Below are positions 21,325 to 32,640 of a stretch of 64,000 nucleotides of DNA, piece after piece. The stretch is from Schistocephalus solidus (Eukaryota > Platyhelminthes > Cestoda > Diphyllobothriidea > Diphyllobothriidae), in NCBI GenBank assembly GCA_017591395.1, contig WEDG01000411.1:1-64000 (forward strand), given 5' to 3'. Each line of letters begins with the position of its first letter. Within the stretch, counting starts at the first letter, position 1. A program made the position numbers and the translations under genes. Under the pieces are notes generated by a model. It made no database searches and was not told where the DNA came from. It saw nothing but the letters and a program-made list of their open reading frames with translations.

Positions 21325-21515
21325 CCCTGTCTTAACCTTACCCTAATATTACACTTAATTGTACCCTTAATCTTTACCCCTGCCCAAATTTAAACATAAA
21401 CTTTACAGTTAACACGAACACAAATATTAGCCTTCTCCTGAACCAAACCGAATCTCTTACCTTAACCCTAAACCAAAACTTAGCGCTAACCTTCACCTAA
21501 ACGCTAAGTCACAGT
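21325..21515 (+). repeat. Degenerate telomere-like (CCTAA/CTTAA) tract 1
   Basis: Imperfect units such as CTTAACCTTACCCTAAT, CTTACCTTAACCCTAAACC and CGCTAACCTTCACCTAA are spaced every 6-12 bases. They resemble a heavily mutated (TAACCC)n tract. Confidence 0.6.
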
Positions 21516-21693
21516 TCTCTGGAAGTAAGCGCAAAGCTTCATGCATTGCGTCCGGTCTCTTTTCCTGTATCCTGAGCAGGTTGCCATACAAGTCATCCTT
21601 GCCAAAAAATTTCATTATTGCTTCTTATATAAATGATAAATCCGAAATGGGGATGCATTCGTACTGTCTGTTATACAATCGTAGGTAACTGAT

Positions 21694-22003
21694 GTGCTAC
21701 CTAAACGGGCCGCATGGTAGAGGCATTGAACCAACATCGGAGCTAGAGCAGGGCATAACAGACGTTATTCGGATGCACTCTCTTAACCAATGTTCACATG
21801 GGGGGTCAGTTTCACACATCTAGGTGCAGTCTTACACCGTGCAAACCACATGCACCCGATTCTGCCTCTGGTCTTATTGACTCTATCTGAACACTTGGAA
21901 CAGGTGCGTGAGGGAAGAGAGATTGCGATAGATACAACACAAGTCTAATATCACTTAAAACTATTTCACGCGCAAGTCACCATCCATACTGTAGAGCACA
22001 CTG
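21694..22003 (+). mobile_element. S1 short interspersed element, copy 1
   Basis: It aligns with the plus-strand copy at 63,116-63,478: CTAAACGGGCCGCATGGTAG, TTGAACCAACA, GCAGGGCATAACAGACGTTATTCGG, CTTGACTCT-like and CACTTAAAACTA.TTCACGCGCAAGTCACC. It is more diverged and truncated at the 3' end. A TGGTAGAGGCATTG segment resembles a Pol III A box. Confidence 0.7.
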
Positions 22004-22009
22004 CTCAAA

Positions 22010-22560
22010 GGTGGCTCAGTCGGTGATGTCATTCCTATACCTCGTTAAACTTTCGTTTTCCTCCTTCGATGGAAATTGCTTCTCGAAGGTCTTCCGATCT
22101 TTTGTACAACTGGAGTTTTCCACCTTATCTTGGAAACCCTGGACTGCTAAGGACCACAACCTTCTCGAAAACGTTCAATGGCGTGCAGCTAAATTCGTAA
22201 CCAGAAAGGAGTCACTAACCTTAGAAACCCAGTTAGCTTATCCCGACCTTTTCCTTTGAATTACAGGCAACTACAGAGGGACTTTACACAACCTTTCTGC
22301 ATGTTATGCGGAGAGAACTGCTGCCTAATGCCACAAGACTTCTTAGAGCTAGCAACCGCTACCAGCCTGCGAGGTCACCCCCTCAAGCTACGTGTGACTA
22401 GTGCAAGGCTGGACACGGAAGTTATTCTTCTCCAGCAGAGTGGTGGAAATTTTGAATGCCTTGCCGGAGGATATTTTTATGTATACATCAATTGAAGCTC
22501 TTAAATGGAAACTGGATCAGCTTTGCATTACGCACCATGATGCCTTCCGACTGATATCAT
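22010..22560 (+). pseudogene. LINE lineage A RT C-terminal domain
   Basis: It matches the last 180 residues of the 7.94-8.4 kb ORF2. FVQLEFSTLSWKPWTAKDHNLLENVQ (22,011-22,259) corresponds to FIWPHLEY and LDRVQ. MNYRQLQRDF and FLELATATSLRGHPLKLRV (22,256-22,400) correspond to SYRQMRGDL and GHPLKLRV. After a +1 shift at about 22,415, FFSSRVVEILNALPEDIF (22,420-22,490) gives the WNALP end, with Trp lost. It is a 5'-truncated dead copy with several frame changes. Its 3' region runs into a TTA microsatellite. Confidence 0.8.
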
Positions 22561-22756
22561 CCTGGTGCAATGTATTATTGTTTATAATTAAAGAAATTAA
22601 TCATCAAGAAACTTTTGTTTATAAACAATATTTCTTTCCCCCATCTGTGCACATTCCGTACTTACATAAATCACACCACCGGCAGATCACGTGTGTGCTT
22701 TCAGCACATGCTGCATTACGCGCACACAAAATCTCACCAAAATACTACAGATGCAG

Positions 22757-22784
22757 GAGATTATTTATTTATTTTTATTTATTA

Positions 22785-22820
<36 letters not shown>

Positions 22821-22822
22821 TA
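22757..22822 (+). repeat. (ATT)n/(ATTT)n microsatellite
   Basis: TTATTTATTTATTTTTATTTATTATTA followed by about ten ATT units. It lies about 200 bases after the LINE C-terminus and could be the element's expanded tail. Confidence 0.9.
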
Positions 22823-22829
22823 TTTTGCT

Positions 22830-23575
22830 TGCAATTTTGATGTTCCCTTTTCCAAATTTTTGACACTTTTGCTGCCTGTAACAAAAAGGGAGTTCAAAGG
22901 TACCCACCTATATTTCCCGCAAATAAACTTAACTTAACTGAATCTCGTCGTATACGACAGTCAGGCAAATGCTGGAAAGAACTTTAGAGGTTTGCAATGA
23001 GCAGGGAGCCTGTGAGTGACGAGAGACAGTGCGGGAGTGGTCTGTGGACACCCTGATCCTAAAACGTATTTCTTCGGAATCTGGCGCAAAGCCACGTGTA
23101 TTGCTGGTGGTTCCTGTTCATGTGTCCTTCTAAGGTGACTGTACAAGTCATTCTACCGAAATCTAATCAATTTACTTGTTATCTTTCATGATACCCGTAA
23201 AATCACATTTCCATCAATCCCATATCACACGATCCACAATTCACAGGTAGCGGAGCGAGGTGACATAACCTATCCTTGCCGAAAGTTCTTCCTTAAAAGT
23301 AGTATTTGATTTGAGCTGACTGTGGAGGCTTCTGAATTCACTGGTATTATTATAATGGGGTGAAGATTTTGTGGTTTTCCTTGTTTATAAGTGATTGCCC
23401 AAAATGACCGATTCTGAAGTTTGTGTGTATCATAACCCTCCTGGTAGCTGTCGCCTAAGTAGTGAGTTAATGCGACTGATGGCTTTCATATTCATAAAGT
23501 CATTCAAATATTCGACCCAATGATAGAAGAAAATAAAATGCTGTGACGGGGCGCTAACGCGAATGATTGACAAGA
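22830..23575. other. Unassigned stretch
   Basis: Mixed composition. A 61-codon minus-strand frame (22,961-23,146) has no recognised domain. No RNA gene is seen. Confidence 0.3.
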
Positions 23576-23639
23576 TAAAGGTCCAAAATCAGAAATCAAG
23601 GAAAACAGCAACAGTGGACGACCGGAAGGTAACTATGGC

Positions 23640-24200
23640 TGGCTAACAACTGTTTAGGAAAAACAGGAAAGTGCGTCAAGGAAAAGGCGTACTCACATAT
23701 GTGAATAGCGAACTTACAGGTTTAGACGAAACTTATTAACTGGCGTCTACTTCCGAGGCAATATGGCTATCCATAAAAGTGCCAGGTTCATCAAGTCTAG
23801 ATGTCCTGACAGTCTACCGTCCACCGATAAGAGATCCCTTAGCCGATGCTTACCTGCTAGCGGAGCTTGAAAATATTGGTACACGATTGGATAGCCTGAT
23901 CATGGGTGACTTTAATGCGACTCATATCGACTGGAGCTTGGCCTGCGCACATAGCGCTGATCAAGCCTTTTACGGTTGCCTTCTGAGCACGACTTTAAAG
24001 CTACTTCTCACATAGCATGTCACTTTTCCCACAGGATGTGCGAAAGACAACAGGCCAATTGCCTGGACATAGTTCTCACGAAGTCACAGGACAGCATCGC
24101 GAAGTTTATTGTCTACCACCGCTAGATAAAAGTGACCACGGTGTACTGTGATGGGAGTCCTCGCTATTTTCTTTACTGAAAAGACCCACGACAGTCAGAA
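23640..24200 (+). pseudogene. LINE lineage A AP-type endonuclease
   Basis: RKVRQGKGVLTYV (the RGGG loop, partly changed) is followed by EAIWLSIKVPG, LDVLTVYRPP, IMGDFNATHIDW (about 23,900-23,935), ANCLDIVLTKS and DKSDHG (24,124-24,141). It aligns residue by residue with the 10-kb copy. The catalytic GDFN and SDH motifs remain. The first N and TETW motifs lie outside the copy, so the fold is incomplete. Stops at 23,726 and 24,013 and a frameshift near 24,025 break it. Confidence 0.8.
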
Positions 24201-24613
24201 GGAATATATGACAAGACGATTTCGGTGGATTGAGGGCCGAATTCATGCGCAATCAGTGGGAAAATTTATTCTTTGGAAACATAACCGAGGAATAGGGAAT
24301 GTTTTAGGACATACTGCACAGGCTCATTGAAAATCACTGTCCGATTTTGAGAAATAGGTGAACCAACAGACCGCGATGGCTTACGCAGGCCTTAAAAATA
24401 GAAGTGACCAAAAACCGGAGATTGTGGAAAAAATCGCTTATGGACGGAACTCCTGAATCTCTAAATGTGTACAAAATTCAGAAAAATGGGGCCAAGGGCC
24501 TTATTGTTAGAACAAGACGGGAGTTCGAAGTGGACCTGCTGAACTGGGCCACCATGCACCCGAAGCTGTTTTACGGTTACCTCAGGCCGAATACACGGAA
24601 CACGGCTGTCTAA
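24201..24613 (+). pseudogene. LINE EN-RT linker
   Basis: The segments DDFGGLRAEFMRNQWE, LHRLIENHCPI, PRWLTQALKIEV and TKNRRLWKKSLMDG (24,404 on), then NWATMHPKLFYGYLR, match the region between endonuclease and RT in CR1-type ORF2. A 69-codon stretch is open at 24,404-24,613, where the deletion joint follows. Confidence 0.7.
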
Positions 24614-24905
24614 TTTCAATCTCTTTCCCTTGCACTATAGACAGCTTCGGAGAGACCTGATACTAACATTCCGCATACCACCCGTTCAGGACAATTTTAT
24701 TGTCCAAGGTGATTTCTTCCAGTTATCAAAAACAATGAAGTTGAGAGGACATCCTCTCAAATTACGTGTGACTGGAGCTAGGCTACACACTCGGAAGTAC
24801 TTCTTCTCCAAAAGAGTGGTTGAAGCTTGAAAATAATCTTCCTCTGGATGTTTGTTCTGTTGGAATCCCTAGAGGCTCTTAAGGGAAAGTTAGATCGATA
24901 TAATG
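24607..24905 (+). pseudogene. LINE lineage A RT C-terminal domain
   Basis: FNLFPLHYRQLRRDLILTF, FIVQGDFFQLSKTMKLRGHPLKLRV, GARLHT and FFSKRVVEA match the 7.94-8.24 kb and 22.26-22.45 kb copies. The WNxLP is destroyed. LESLEALKGKLDRY follows after a stop. Confidence 0.75.
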
Positions 24906-24964
24906 GTGTGAGCTACAACGCGAACTGAAAGCTGCAAGGGTGACATAAAAAAAAGATATTTAAC

Positions 24965-25365
24965 ATACTACTAGCTATATTTGACTAACATTTCTTTATG
25001 TTTATTATTTTCATTCGAAGGCTCGTACTCTCCCATAATTCCTATGCGGAGGTCCCCGAGGTCTTCCCTGCCAAACCATCTGCCCACATTGGTTACACCG
25101 TGAGTTTTTGCATTAGCCGAACCTGGTGGCCATGGTCCATGCGGTCTGTGAACGTTCTCCCTTGGTTTTAACCGTAACGGACCGAGGGTGATCTGACCGG
25201 ATATTTCTGCCTTTGAAACGACTCGGCGGGCTCTGAAATCAGTAAGGAAATGTCTGGCTGCATCTTCCGCACTTTGGTGATGATCCAGGTGAACTCCACG
25301 ATGCGTCTTGTTGGACCCCCCCCCCAAGGGCGATAGATTTTTCTCCTAAATATCACCGGGAGTTA
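24965..25365. other. Unassigned GC-richer block
   Basis: A 118-codon minus-strand frame (24,971-25,327) is open but has no recognised domain. Gly/Arg/His/Pro-rich composition and a C9 run (25,315-25,323) suggest a chance frame in repeat sequence. Confidence 0.3.
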
Positions 25366-25984
25366 TTTTTCACTATCTGCTCTTTTTCCACTATGTTCCA
25401 CACAGTTGGCTCATATCAATTGACCTCACCAACAAACCCAAAGATTTTTTTGATATCACAACGGGCAATCGGATGCCAATTTTAGCAACTGCAGGATCGT
25501 ATTCTAGCGCCATAGGAGGGCATCAGACAACACTTAGGCAAGAAGAAAGGACCAATGAGGACAGAGCCTGGTGGACCTATCAGGAGTGAGTGACAAGAGA
25601 AATATTTAAGCTATGTATTACCCATTCTTCCATATCGCGTATGATGCGCTCAAGTACGAGCGTAAAAGGTCAGATGACGAATAAACAATCATCCCCAAAG
25701 AAGGTAAATAGGTTCTTAGGGAAGATAGAAAACTTTATTGGAAAATTTTGGAGGCTGGTTCCCCAGGTCCTCGTCAGACTTGAGTAAATGTGCAAAAATA
25801 GTTAACATTTAAAACGTGCTTAAAAAATCAATCGTCGTTTTTTGAATGCACCCATAAGCGGCTACCGTGTGCATCAGTCTATTTTGATTGGCTCTCGTCT
25901 CTTCCACTTTTCCCTGAGGTTTTTGTCCACGGCATATATCTCAATATGCCGATTGGTACATGACGCTTCGGAGTGCATGGCCTC

Positions 25985-26215
25985 AAGAAACTCCCCGCCT
26001 ATTTGGAAGGGCAGACTCTGACGATGTGGGTGTTTTCCCAGGTGAGGGTGTGTCCTGTATCAAGGCTGTGAGTGGCCGCTTGGGACAAACGGTCATGCCT
26101 CTTGACCGCAAGTTGATGTTTGTAGATGCGTGTGGAGGCGGCTTTTCCCGTTTGGCAACAATATACAGTATCACAGGCCTCACATGGGATCATATAGACA
26201 ACTTATTTTTTATCA
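25985..26215 (-). pseudogene. PLE GIY-YIG endonuclease domain
   Basis: Minus-strand VVYMIPCEACDTVYCCQTGK, then STRIYKHQLAVKRHDRLSQ and SLDTGHTLTWENTHIV, is the GIY-YIG domain of PLEs (usually KIPC..C...YIG.T, then R..EH, then HxxDxGHxxxW). This nuclease makes the first cut in target DNA. In this copy YIG reads YCC, so the second glycine of the signature is lost. The catalytic Arg region (TRI) and His are kept. An in-frame stop precedes it (26,200-26,205). Confidence 0.85.
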
Positions 26216-27165
26216 AGATAGCCAACCCTATCCTTAGGGTGTACAAGCTGAGTGCGCAATGTAGACGTCAGTCTTGGCACCATTTTTATTTGGTGTTTCC
26301 GCAAGTGTCTTTCAAATTGTGCAGACACATTCTTAACGTAAGGAAGGATCCGCCATGTATTTGTTTTGGGAGCCTTATTGGAACTATCTGGTTCCTTTTC
26401 TATGGGCATTTGTTGTTTCATGCATCAACGTACAAAATCCTTGGGGTAACCATTTTGGGAAAAAAATCAAACAAGTAATTGAGTTCAGCCCGATAACTTG
26501 CTTCGTCAAAGCAATGTGTTTTTGCTCGATGTAGCAGACTGTAACGGTACTCCTCTTTTGCTCTCCTAATGTAGAAGTACTTCCGCATATGCCTCTTTGC
26601 GGTAAACGGATGTGTTAAATGTTCCGTAAGTCTTTCGTTGTACGAGAGCATCCAGAAATGGGAGTTTCTTCGCAACTTATATCTCAAGTGGAAATTTAAC
26701 TCCCGGAATGGTTGAGTTAATAATGTTGTGGAGCGTTTCTAGGTGGTCCTTTTTAACGACAACAAACGTGTAGTCGACATACCGTACCCAAAGCTTAGGG
26801 TTAACTTACTGGAAGAACCATAGATTCTTGTTTCTGCATTGTCCTTTCAGTAAGGAAGCTAGATATGGGTGACCCCATTGGAGCTCCTGTTAGTTGTTGA
26901 TAATATTGGTGGTCGAACGAAAAATTGGTTTCTAAACAAAGGTCTATGAGTTCAAGTAATGCAGTTGCGGGAACATTCGTGTCATATGACTTTAGGACTT
27001 CGTCCGTGTATTGCATTGCTTATTCTAGAGGTATGGATGTGAACATAGAAACGACATCAAAGGAGACCATTATCTTATCAAATTGGACTTCATTCAAATC
27101 GGTGCCGTTGTCGTGTGCTACTGACCGAATTATTGAAGTTCGAATAAAAATAGCGTAATATAAGA
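26216..27165 (-). pseudogene. PLE reverse transcriptase
   Basis: PLE RTs are telomerase-related. Visible on the minus strand: NEVQFDKIMVSFDVVSMFTS (motif A, about 27,030-27,090) ending IPLE-stop; TDEVLKSYDTNVPATALLEL; FSFDHQYYQQLTGAPMGSPI (motif B, about 26,850-26,910); WVRYVDYTFVVVKKDHLETL, where motif C YVDD has become YVDY (26,771-26,782); AKKLPFLDALVQRKTYGTF and TSVYRKEA (about 26,590-26,685); then a degraded connector and QFERHLRKHQIKMVPRL. At least three frameshifts and two stops break it. Confidence 0.88.
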
Positions 27166-27169
27166 CAAT

Positions 27170-27390
27170 TTACATGCGGAGGAGAGCATTAAAAGTGGCG
27201 GTTCAATTTCAAAAGTCCGCGCTCACGGAGCGAGCGCAGTACCGTTTACTTGTGTGTGAATTAGTTATCCTGCTATTAGACACGCAAAGACTATCTTACG
27301 CTCCCTTACCTCATCCACCTTGCTCTGATGGAAAAAAATATCACGGCGAATGCAGGTGGCTTTGGCTACCTTGACTTTGATAACTATCTA
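27170..27390. other. Unassigned stretch
   Basis: A 66-codon plus-strand frame with no recognised domain fills most of it. No element boundary is clear apart from the abrupt PLE end. Confidence 0.3.
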
Positions 27391-27394
27391 AGAG

Positions 27395-27761
27395 TTTGAT
27401 CGCCGTTGTTTATGAGATATACCGTCTGCCCCACAGAATGCTGGCACAAGGACGCGGATTTACGCGCGAGTTACTTTTAAGTGACTGTGGACTTTCGCTG
27501 CATCTACCACTCTTTCTCTTTCTCTCTCTCTCTCTTCCATCATCCCCTGTGCCTGGTATTTGGAGAGAGAGTTAAGAAGTCTGTAGGCAAGATTGGGAGT
27601 AGGTGGCTGGCGTGGCGTGAATCCACACCTAGGCGTGTCACCAGACGTCCCATGTGCTTTCCTTAGGATAGGAACACATCCCGAATAACGCCTCCTGTGC
27701 CCCAATTTAGCTCCCATGTACATTCAAGGCATTGGCCACGCGGCCCGCCTAGGAGGCCGCA
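27395..27761 (-). mobile_element. S1 short interspersed element, copy 2
   Basis: It aligns with the minus-strand copy at 50,591-50,945: CTGCATCTACC, GGCTGGCG.GG, CACCTAGG.GTG, CATGTGCTTTCCTTAGG, ATCCCGAATAACGCCT, CTGTGCCCCAAT, CACGCGGCCCGCCTAGGAGG. It holds a CT-rich microsatellite (27,512-27,536). It is more diverged than copies 3 and 4, and no clear target-site duplication is seen. Confidence 0.7.
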
Positions 27762-27764
27762 AAG

Positions 27765-28310
27765 CTGACAAAGCTACACAGTTTGTTACAGGAGTGTGTA
27801 TTGTGGGTGAGGCTCGGATCTCCCACGAAGACGATTGCAATAAAGACCGTTGTGGCCTGCTTCTCAGTCCTGTTAAGGACCGATTAAACCCGATCAGTTG
27901 GCTACCTTTCAAATCTCTTCTCTTAGCACGTCGTGATAGAGAAAAACACGACAGATTTGGTAATATTGATAAATGCGCTGATTTTGTCGTCCAGATCGGT
28001 CCTCAGATGTCGGACTGAAATATTTCTTGGACACCTGACCGATGAGCGCAAACAAAAGGCCCTAAATTATAGCACAATGAGACAGGGCTGCTTGGCGTCC
28101 ACTCTGCAAACCGAAGGCTTTTTCTTGAAAGTAGAACATACAGCAGATGTGCTGTCTCCTGAAATTTAACCAGAATTCTGAAACCTGTTGGCCACTAGAA
28201 AAAAGATGACTACAGTCAATCTGTAATATTACTGATTTTGCGGAATAATTCGAAAATGTTTCAATCATTTCAGGATGCTGGCCTTTAAATAAGCTTCTTT
28301 CTGGTCATCT
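27765..28310. other. Unassigned stretch
   Basis: A 100-codon plus-strand frame (27,716-28,018) overlaps the S1 end and shows no domain. No landmarks otherwise. Confidence 0.3.
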
Positions 28311-28314
28311 GTAT

Positions 28315-28945
28315 CAACAATGATCCATTGGGTAGTACACATTTTGTCTATCGAATTTCGATGCCCTTATAAATTCAAATATAGTTTGTTGAAAATATGC
28401 ATAAAATTTTTCCTCCTCGAAGTAACTTGGTTGCCACTTACGTCTTCTTCCGAATGTACACTTAAGGAAAGTGTTGCATACCGTTTCAAAAAATTTCCAA
28501 TTGTGAAATTGTTTGTAAGTCTGTTAAATGTCTATTCATGTCCATTTATGAATGCTGATTTTAAGGTATATAACGGGGCTCATATCCACTGCAAACTATG
28601 ATGAGCCCTATATTATATTCTCTTAAAAGAGTATAGAAATTGATAATTGTCTTTACATAGAAAGTATACCCTTTGAAGTTTGAGTTCAAAAGTATTCGGA
28701 ACTTTAGACGTCCTTTTCTACAGTATAAAATTTGAAGAAGAAGTAATTTGCTATGAAATGAGTACTTGTAAGAATATTTTTCTTCATTTTTTCTATCGAA
28801 TATATTTCGATAAGTAAGAACGTTTTAAATAAACTGAAGCTTGTTATAAATCCGACATCCAGATATGAGTGAAATATCATGGGATTATGCCATACGATCA
28901 GTAGAATTACAGTCCTGCTTAAATAGGCTTTACAAAACGAAGAGA
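28315..28945 (+). repeat. Ancient AT-rich dispersed repeat, copy a
   Basis: Two core blocks recur in order in other copies. AATTTCGATGCCCTTATAAA (28,353-28,372) compares with 32,069-32,086 and the reverse complement near 60,985-61,002. CATATCCACTGCAAACTATG (28,581-28,600) compares with 32,276-32,295 and 33,552-33,571. Later GAAGAAGAAGTAATTTGCTA and a CGAATATATTTCGATAA segment match 32,482-32,570 loosely. Non-coding. Confidence 0.6.
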
Positions 28946-28949
28946 GGAA

Positions 28950-31900
28950 TTCAGGATTCATGAGCTAGCAAATCTACGTTGAAGTGCCTTAGTTCCTCGC
29001 TCTCAAGCCAGTTGGTTAAACAGTGCGCTCAGCTTTCGCAGCCTCCGTGTACATGAACAGCAAAAGGCGCTCGTACGCACCTTTAATAGGCTTGAATTAA
29101 CATGAAATTGACGGTCTGACAACCTCCGAGTATTTGGCGCCGGCATGTTTGCTCATGCAGGCCCTCAAAGTCATGGCTGAAGCCTCGGCGCTTACGGGCT
29201 AGTCTTTACTGCCACCTCAAACGGCGATCAAAGTTCAGGTTTTACAGGACTGCCGTTGTTGACTTTTCACACCTTCAGCTTCTACCAAGTGGGTAAATTG
29301 AGCGAAGTTACCTCTTCAAGGAAGTCAGTGCGTCATCACAAGATAAGTGAGGCCGAAAATTGTAAAGAATAGAGACTGACTTCCTTTTTGAAACGGATTT
29401 TCGGGTTGTATCTTCAAATACCTAAGAAACAGGCAAATTTTACTATTTCAACCTAACGCTCTGGCACACATCCGATTAGTGAAAAGAACTTAAACAAACT
29501 TCGGCGAAATTCAAAATTTCTGAAATATTCTTCAGCGTTTCTCCTATAAGCTCAACTCCAGATAATACAAGAAATTGCTTATTCACCTCCTTTTCAAAAT
29601 TGTAATATATATCAATAAAATATTTTTTCACGGAAAGGCTCTCAAAACTGTATTCTATAAGTAGCTAAGGTTTTATACTGTCTTAAAGTATGCAAGAAAA
29701 TAATGTTTGAATCTCCATGGAAACGGATGTTTTTTCATTTTTCCGCCTGATGTAAGGTCATTAGCAGCATTTTATCGAGGATACTTGCGGGCAGACTCAT
29801 ATTCGTATTTTTTGAAAACCTTCGAACATTAAACCCCTTTCAACATATTTTCTTTAAAAGCGAAAGATTTTGCTTTGGAAGGTCGAAAGAATCATTTAAA
29901 CTAAACCATATAAATATAATTGTTTGTACGCCACAAAAACAGTCTTATTATAAATGAACAAGTGGTCTAGTTGCTTGCAAAGGTTGCGTTTCTCCCTACG
30001 TTTATACGCTACTTCCAAGTAGCGCAAAGACTGAGTTGATCGTGCCCGAACAAGTACTCGGAAAGCTGTTTTGAGGTCTACAGAATGACTGTTGTCACAT
30101 TATAGGTCAGTTTACAACTTTGTTAAACCAAACGGCTAACTTTATAAGCTACTTAATTTGCCTTCAGTGGCCGGCTTTCCCGTATACCATGCCAACAAAA
30201 GTGCTTTAAATGGCGAGTAGTTAATGCTTAATTGATTTCCTGTAGTTCACGCGTTCACGCGCTTGCTAGAAAACTGGAGATTGACATGTTTTAAACACTG
30301 AAACCTCATTATGTGTTAAATATGAAACACATTTTTGCCTATCCCAACTGGACTAGGGAGGTGTGTAAGTTATTCCGAAAGTCTAGTTATGCTTTTAAAT
30401 TCAAATATTTTGAAGTTTCCCCTAAAATAGTAACTTTAAAAAGGTGTTCAACACTCTCAGCTTTCTGGTAGATCAACTCAAACATATTCGGAATTTTTAT
30501 GGCAATCAATATTTAGCAGTCAGGTTCTATTTATATTTTTTTCGGCTGAAGTTACAACACATGAATCTGCGATTGCAGTGAGCTAGTGAGTATAAACTGT
30601 TCATAACCTCAGTTTCATAAAGAAGACAAGGACAAAATGAATGGGTTTGGGAAGGGGCAGTGTGACGAAAGTGGCAGACCACACGTCTGTAGTAGATGAG
30701 TTATCTCCTAAAATGATGACAGGAATTCTAAATTTTTTTCGATTTAGAAAGGTTGTTTAATTAGGGTTTGAATAATTATCCTGCAACATACTACCCGGAT
30801 ATTTCTGTCATTTCAGGATTAAAGCTTTTGAACGAACTTCTTTTCAAACGTCTACAAAATTATCCTCTGTAAAAAGGCTTCCTAATTAGTATAACTGTTT
30901 AGCATTGATTTTCGAGAAAATCATAAATTCAAATATATTTTGATAAGGCATTTATAAAACTATTCATTTTTGGACTAATTTGGTAGCAGATTACGACTAC
31001 TGTACACATTTTACTTAAAGAAAGATAGTAGTTCTTGGTCTCAAATATTCCGAATTATGAAATTCTAAAAGGGTGTTAAGTTTCTATTTATAAAAAGCAT
31101 ATGCATTCATTTAAAATTATGCCTGCAAAGTATGCTATATGGTCCTCATCAGATAAAACATTTTCTGCACTCTAAATGACACCTTCGTAGTAGCATGTTG
31201 TGGTGCAACAGTAGGTCGAATTGAAAAATATTCAGGAATAAAAATGTGTTAAAAGTGGAAAACTACCCAGTAGTAAATTATAAACTTTGGACAAACCGTA
31301 CTTTACCACCAACTGAGTTTGCGAAAGAACGTTTTGGTGTCTGTTGTTTACGAATTATATTTGAATGTATATGGGCACCAAGTATCAAGTGGGAAATTTG
31401 CTACCATTAAAGAATTCAAATTACTAAAGATTGCAGACTTTGTAGGTAGCTGCAAGGAAGTTCATTCGAAAGTGGGTATCATAAAATGACCAAAATACCT
31501 ACCAGTTCGCTACACGACAATTGTGAAATAATCTTTTATAATTAAAACAAATTTGAAACTTTCATTAGCATTTAATTTGATAGTTTATTCCCTGTGCATG
31601 TGTTAAAGGCGTGTGGGTCCGTAGGTTTAAATGAAACAGACTTTGAAAAAAGGAACAAGGAGTCATGGACGGGCAGGGTAAGTCATTGGAGGTGGAGGCT
31701 TGTCTGTTAGAGGACCAAATTTAAACAGCAGTTCGGAGTCCTCTCACCCAAGGTCCTTCAATTTACCAACACATTAGGCGATATGTTGTCTGGATATTGT
31801 GTGCAGGACTTGTGCTGGATAGAATCTACGGTCTCCTCCATTCGCCAGTCCAAACGAAGCCAACTGGAGACTCAGTTAGATATGGCGGACCTCAAACGTT

Positions 31901-32050
31901 TCACGTGCGTGCTGGACATATATTTGTGGTTTGTACTTAAAGAGTAACCGAAATTCTGAAATGTGTTCCTGAATGAAAAAGGTAACTTAAGCAATCTTAC
32001 TTAAGGACACCTGCGAAGATGGCACTCTGTAAACAATGAGTACTTAAATA
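28950..32050. other. Gene-free AT-rich stretch with further old repeat traces
   Basis: No convincing coding exon or RNA gene. Traces of the same dispersed repeat appear near 30,905-31,060 (ATAAATTCAAATATATTTT, TCAAATATTCCGAATT). 29,160-29,300 is less AT-rich but unassigned. Confidence 0.35.
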
Positions 32051-32054
32051 GTTC

Positions 32055-32640
32055 GCATTGTTTCATTGATTTTAGATGCCCTTATAAGGACAAACTATTC
32101 TTTATTGTATCGTTTTTACAAATTAAGTCTTCTCCAAATTTTATGCCGGAAAAGTGGTCTTTTTCGATGGTGAAGTGGTTTTTGATGCTGAGATTGTTTA
32201 TTATTGTGCAATTTCCATTCAAAACATCGTATCTGTTTATTTACTAATACTGCCGTTCAGGTATACGACATGGTCTACATCCATTGCAGAAGATGATTTG
32301 CACTGTATGATGTCATCCTAGTAGCTTTAAGAAATTTTGTATTTCCTTACACGTAGTCTACACAGCATGCCGTTGTGATACCCGACAGCTAAGTGTAACA
32401 GCAGGTCAGGTTCAAGATTATTCGGAAATCAGAGAAGTTTGTTTTTAAACCAACAGATTTTCTTTGGGTAAGAATAAAATTGGAAGAAGATAGAATTTGC
32501 TACCAAACGAGTACCAGAAACATATATATATATATGTGCATTTGTTTCATCAAATATATTTGCATATATAAAGACACTGAAAAGCAATGTGAAATCCCAT
32601 ACATATTAAATACCCAATTTTATGGAGGGACGATGTTACA
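32055..32640 (+). repeat. Ancient AT-rich dispersed repeat, copy b
   Basis: TTTTAGATGCCCTTATAAGG (32,067-32,086) and TCTACATCCATTGCAGAAGA are separated by about 207 bases, against about 229 in copy a. The ATTCGGAAATCAG and GGAAGAAGATAGAATTTGCTA blocks follow in the same order as in copy a. Confidence 0.6.

Larger units (their letters stand above)
23640..24960 (+). mobile_element. Lineage A LINE with the RT core deleted
   Basis: The endonuclease and the EN-RT linker (23,640-24,606) run directly into the RT C-terminal domain (24,607-24,900). The join falls between a YLRPNTRN-type linker end and FNLFPLHYRQLRRD. Compared with the 7.8-11.7 kb copy, about 1.4 kb holding all RT catalytic motifs is missing. 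The copy ends in an A-rich stretch near 24,945-24,960. The layout looks like an internally deleted, non-autonomous LINE copy. Confidence 0.8.
25720..27165 (-). mobile_element. Penelope-like element, copy 1 (5'-truncated)
   Basis: The minus strand from 27,165 carries a PLE-type RT followed by a GIY-YIG endonuclease and a shared 3' tail (25,720-25,985). This order is diagnostic of EN-containing PLEs. The tail matches 48,490-48,715 (CGTCAGACxTGAGTAAA, AACATTTxAAxCGTGCTTAAAAAATC, TATTxTGATTGG). The 5' end stops near 27,165 before the N-terminal region. Confidence 0.9.

Noticed and set aside
22401..22937. 178-codon plus-strand open frame as a gene
   Set aside because: The first part is a LINE RT C-terminus and the rest runs through a TTA microsatellite and AT-rich sequence.
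25960..26478. 172-codon plus-strand open frame
   Set aside because: It is antisense to the recognised PLE GIY-YIG domain and RT connector.
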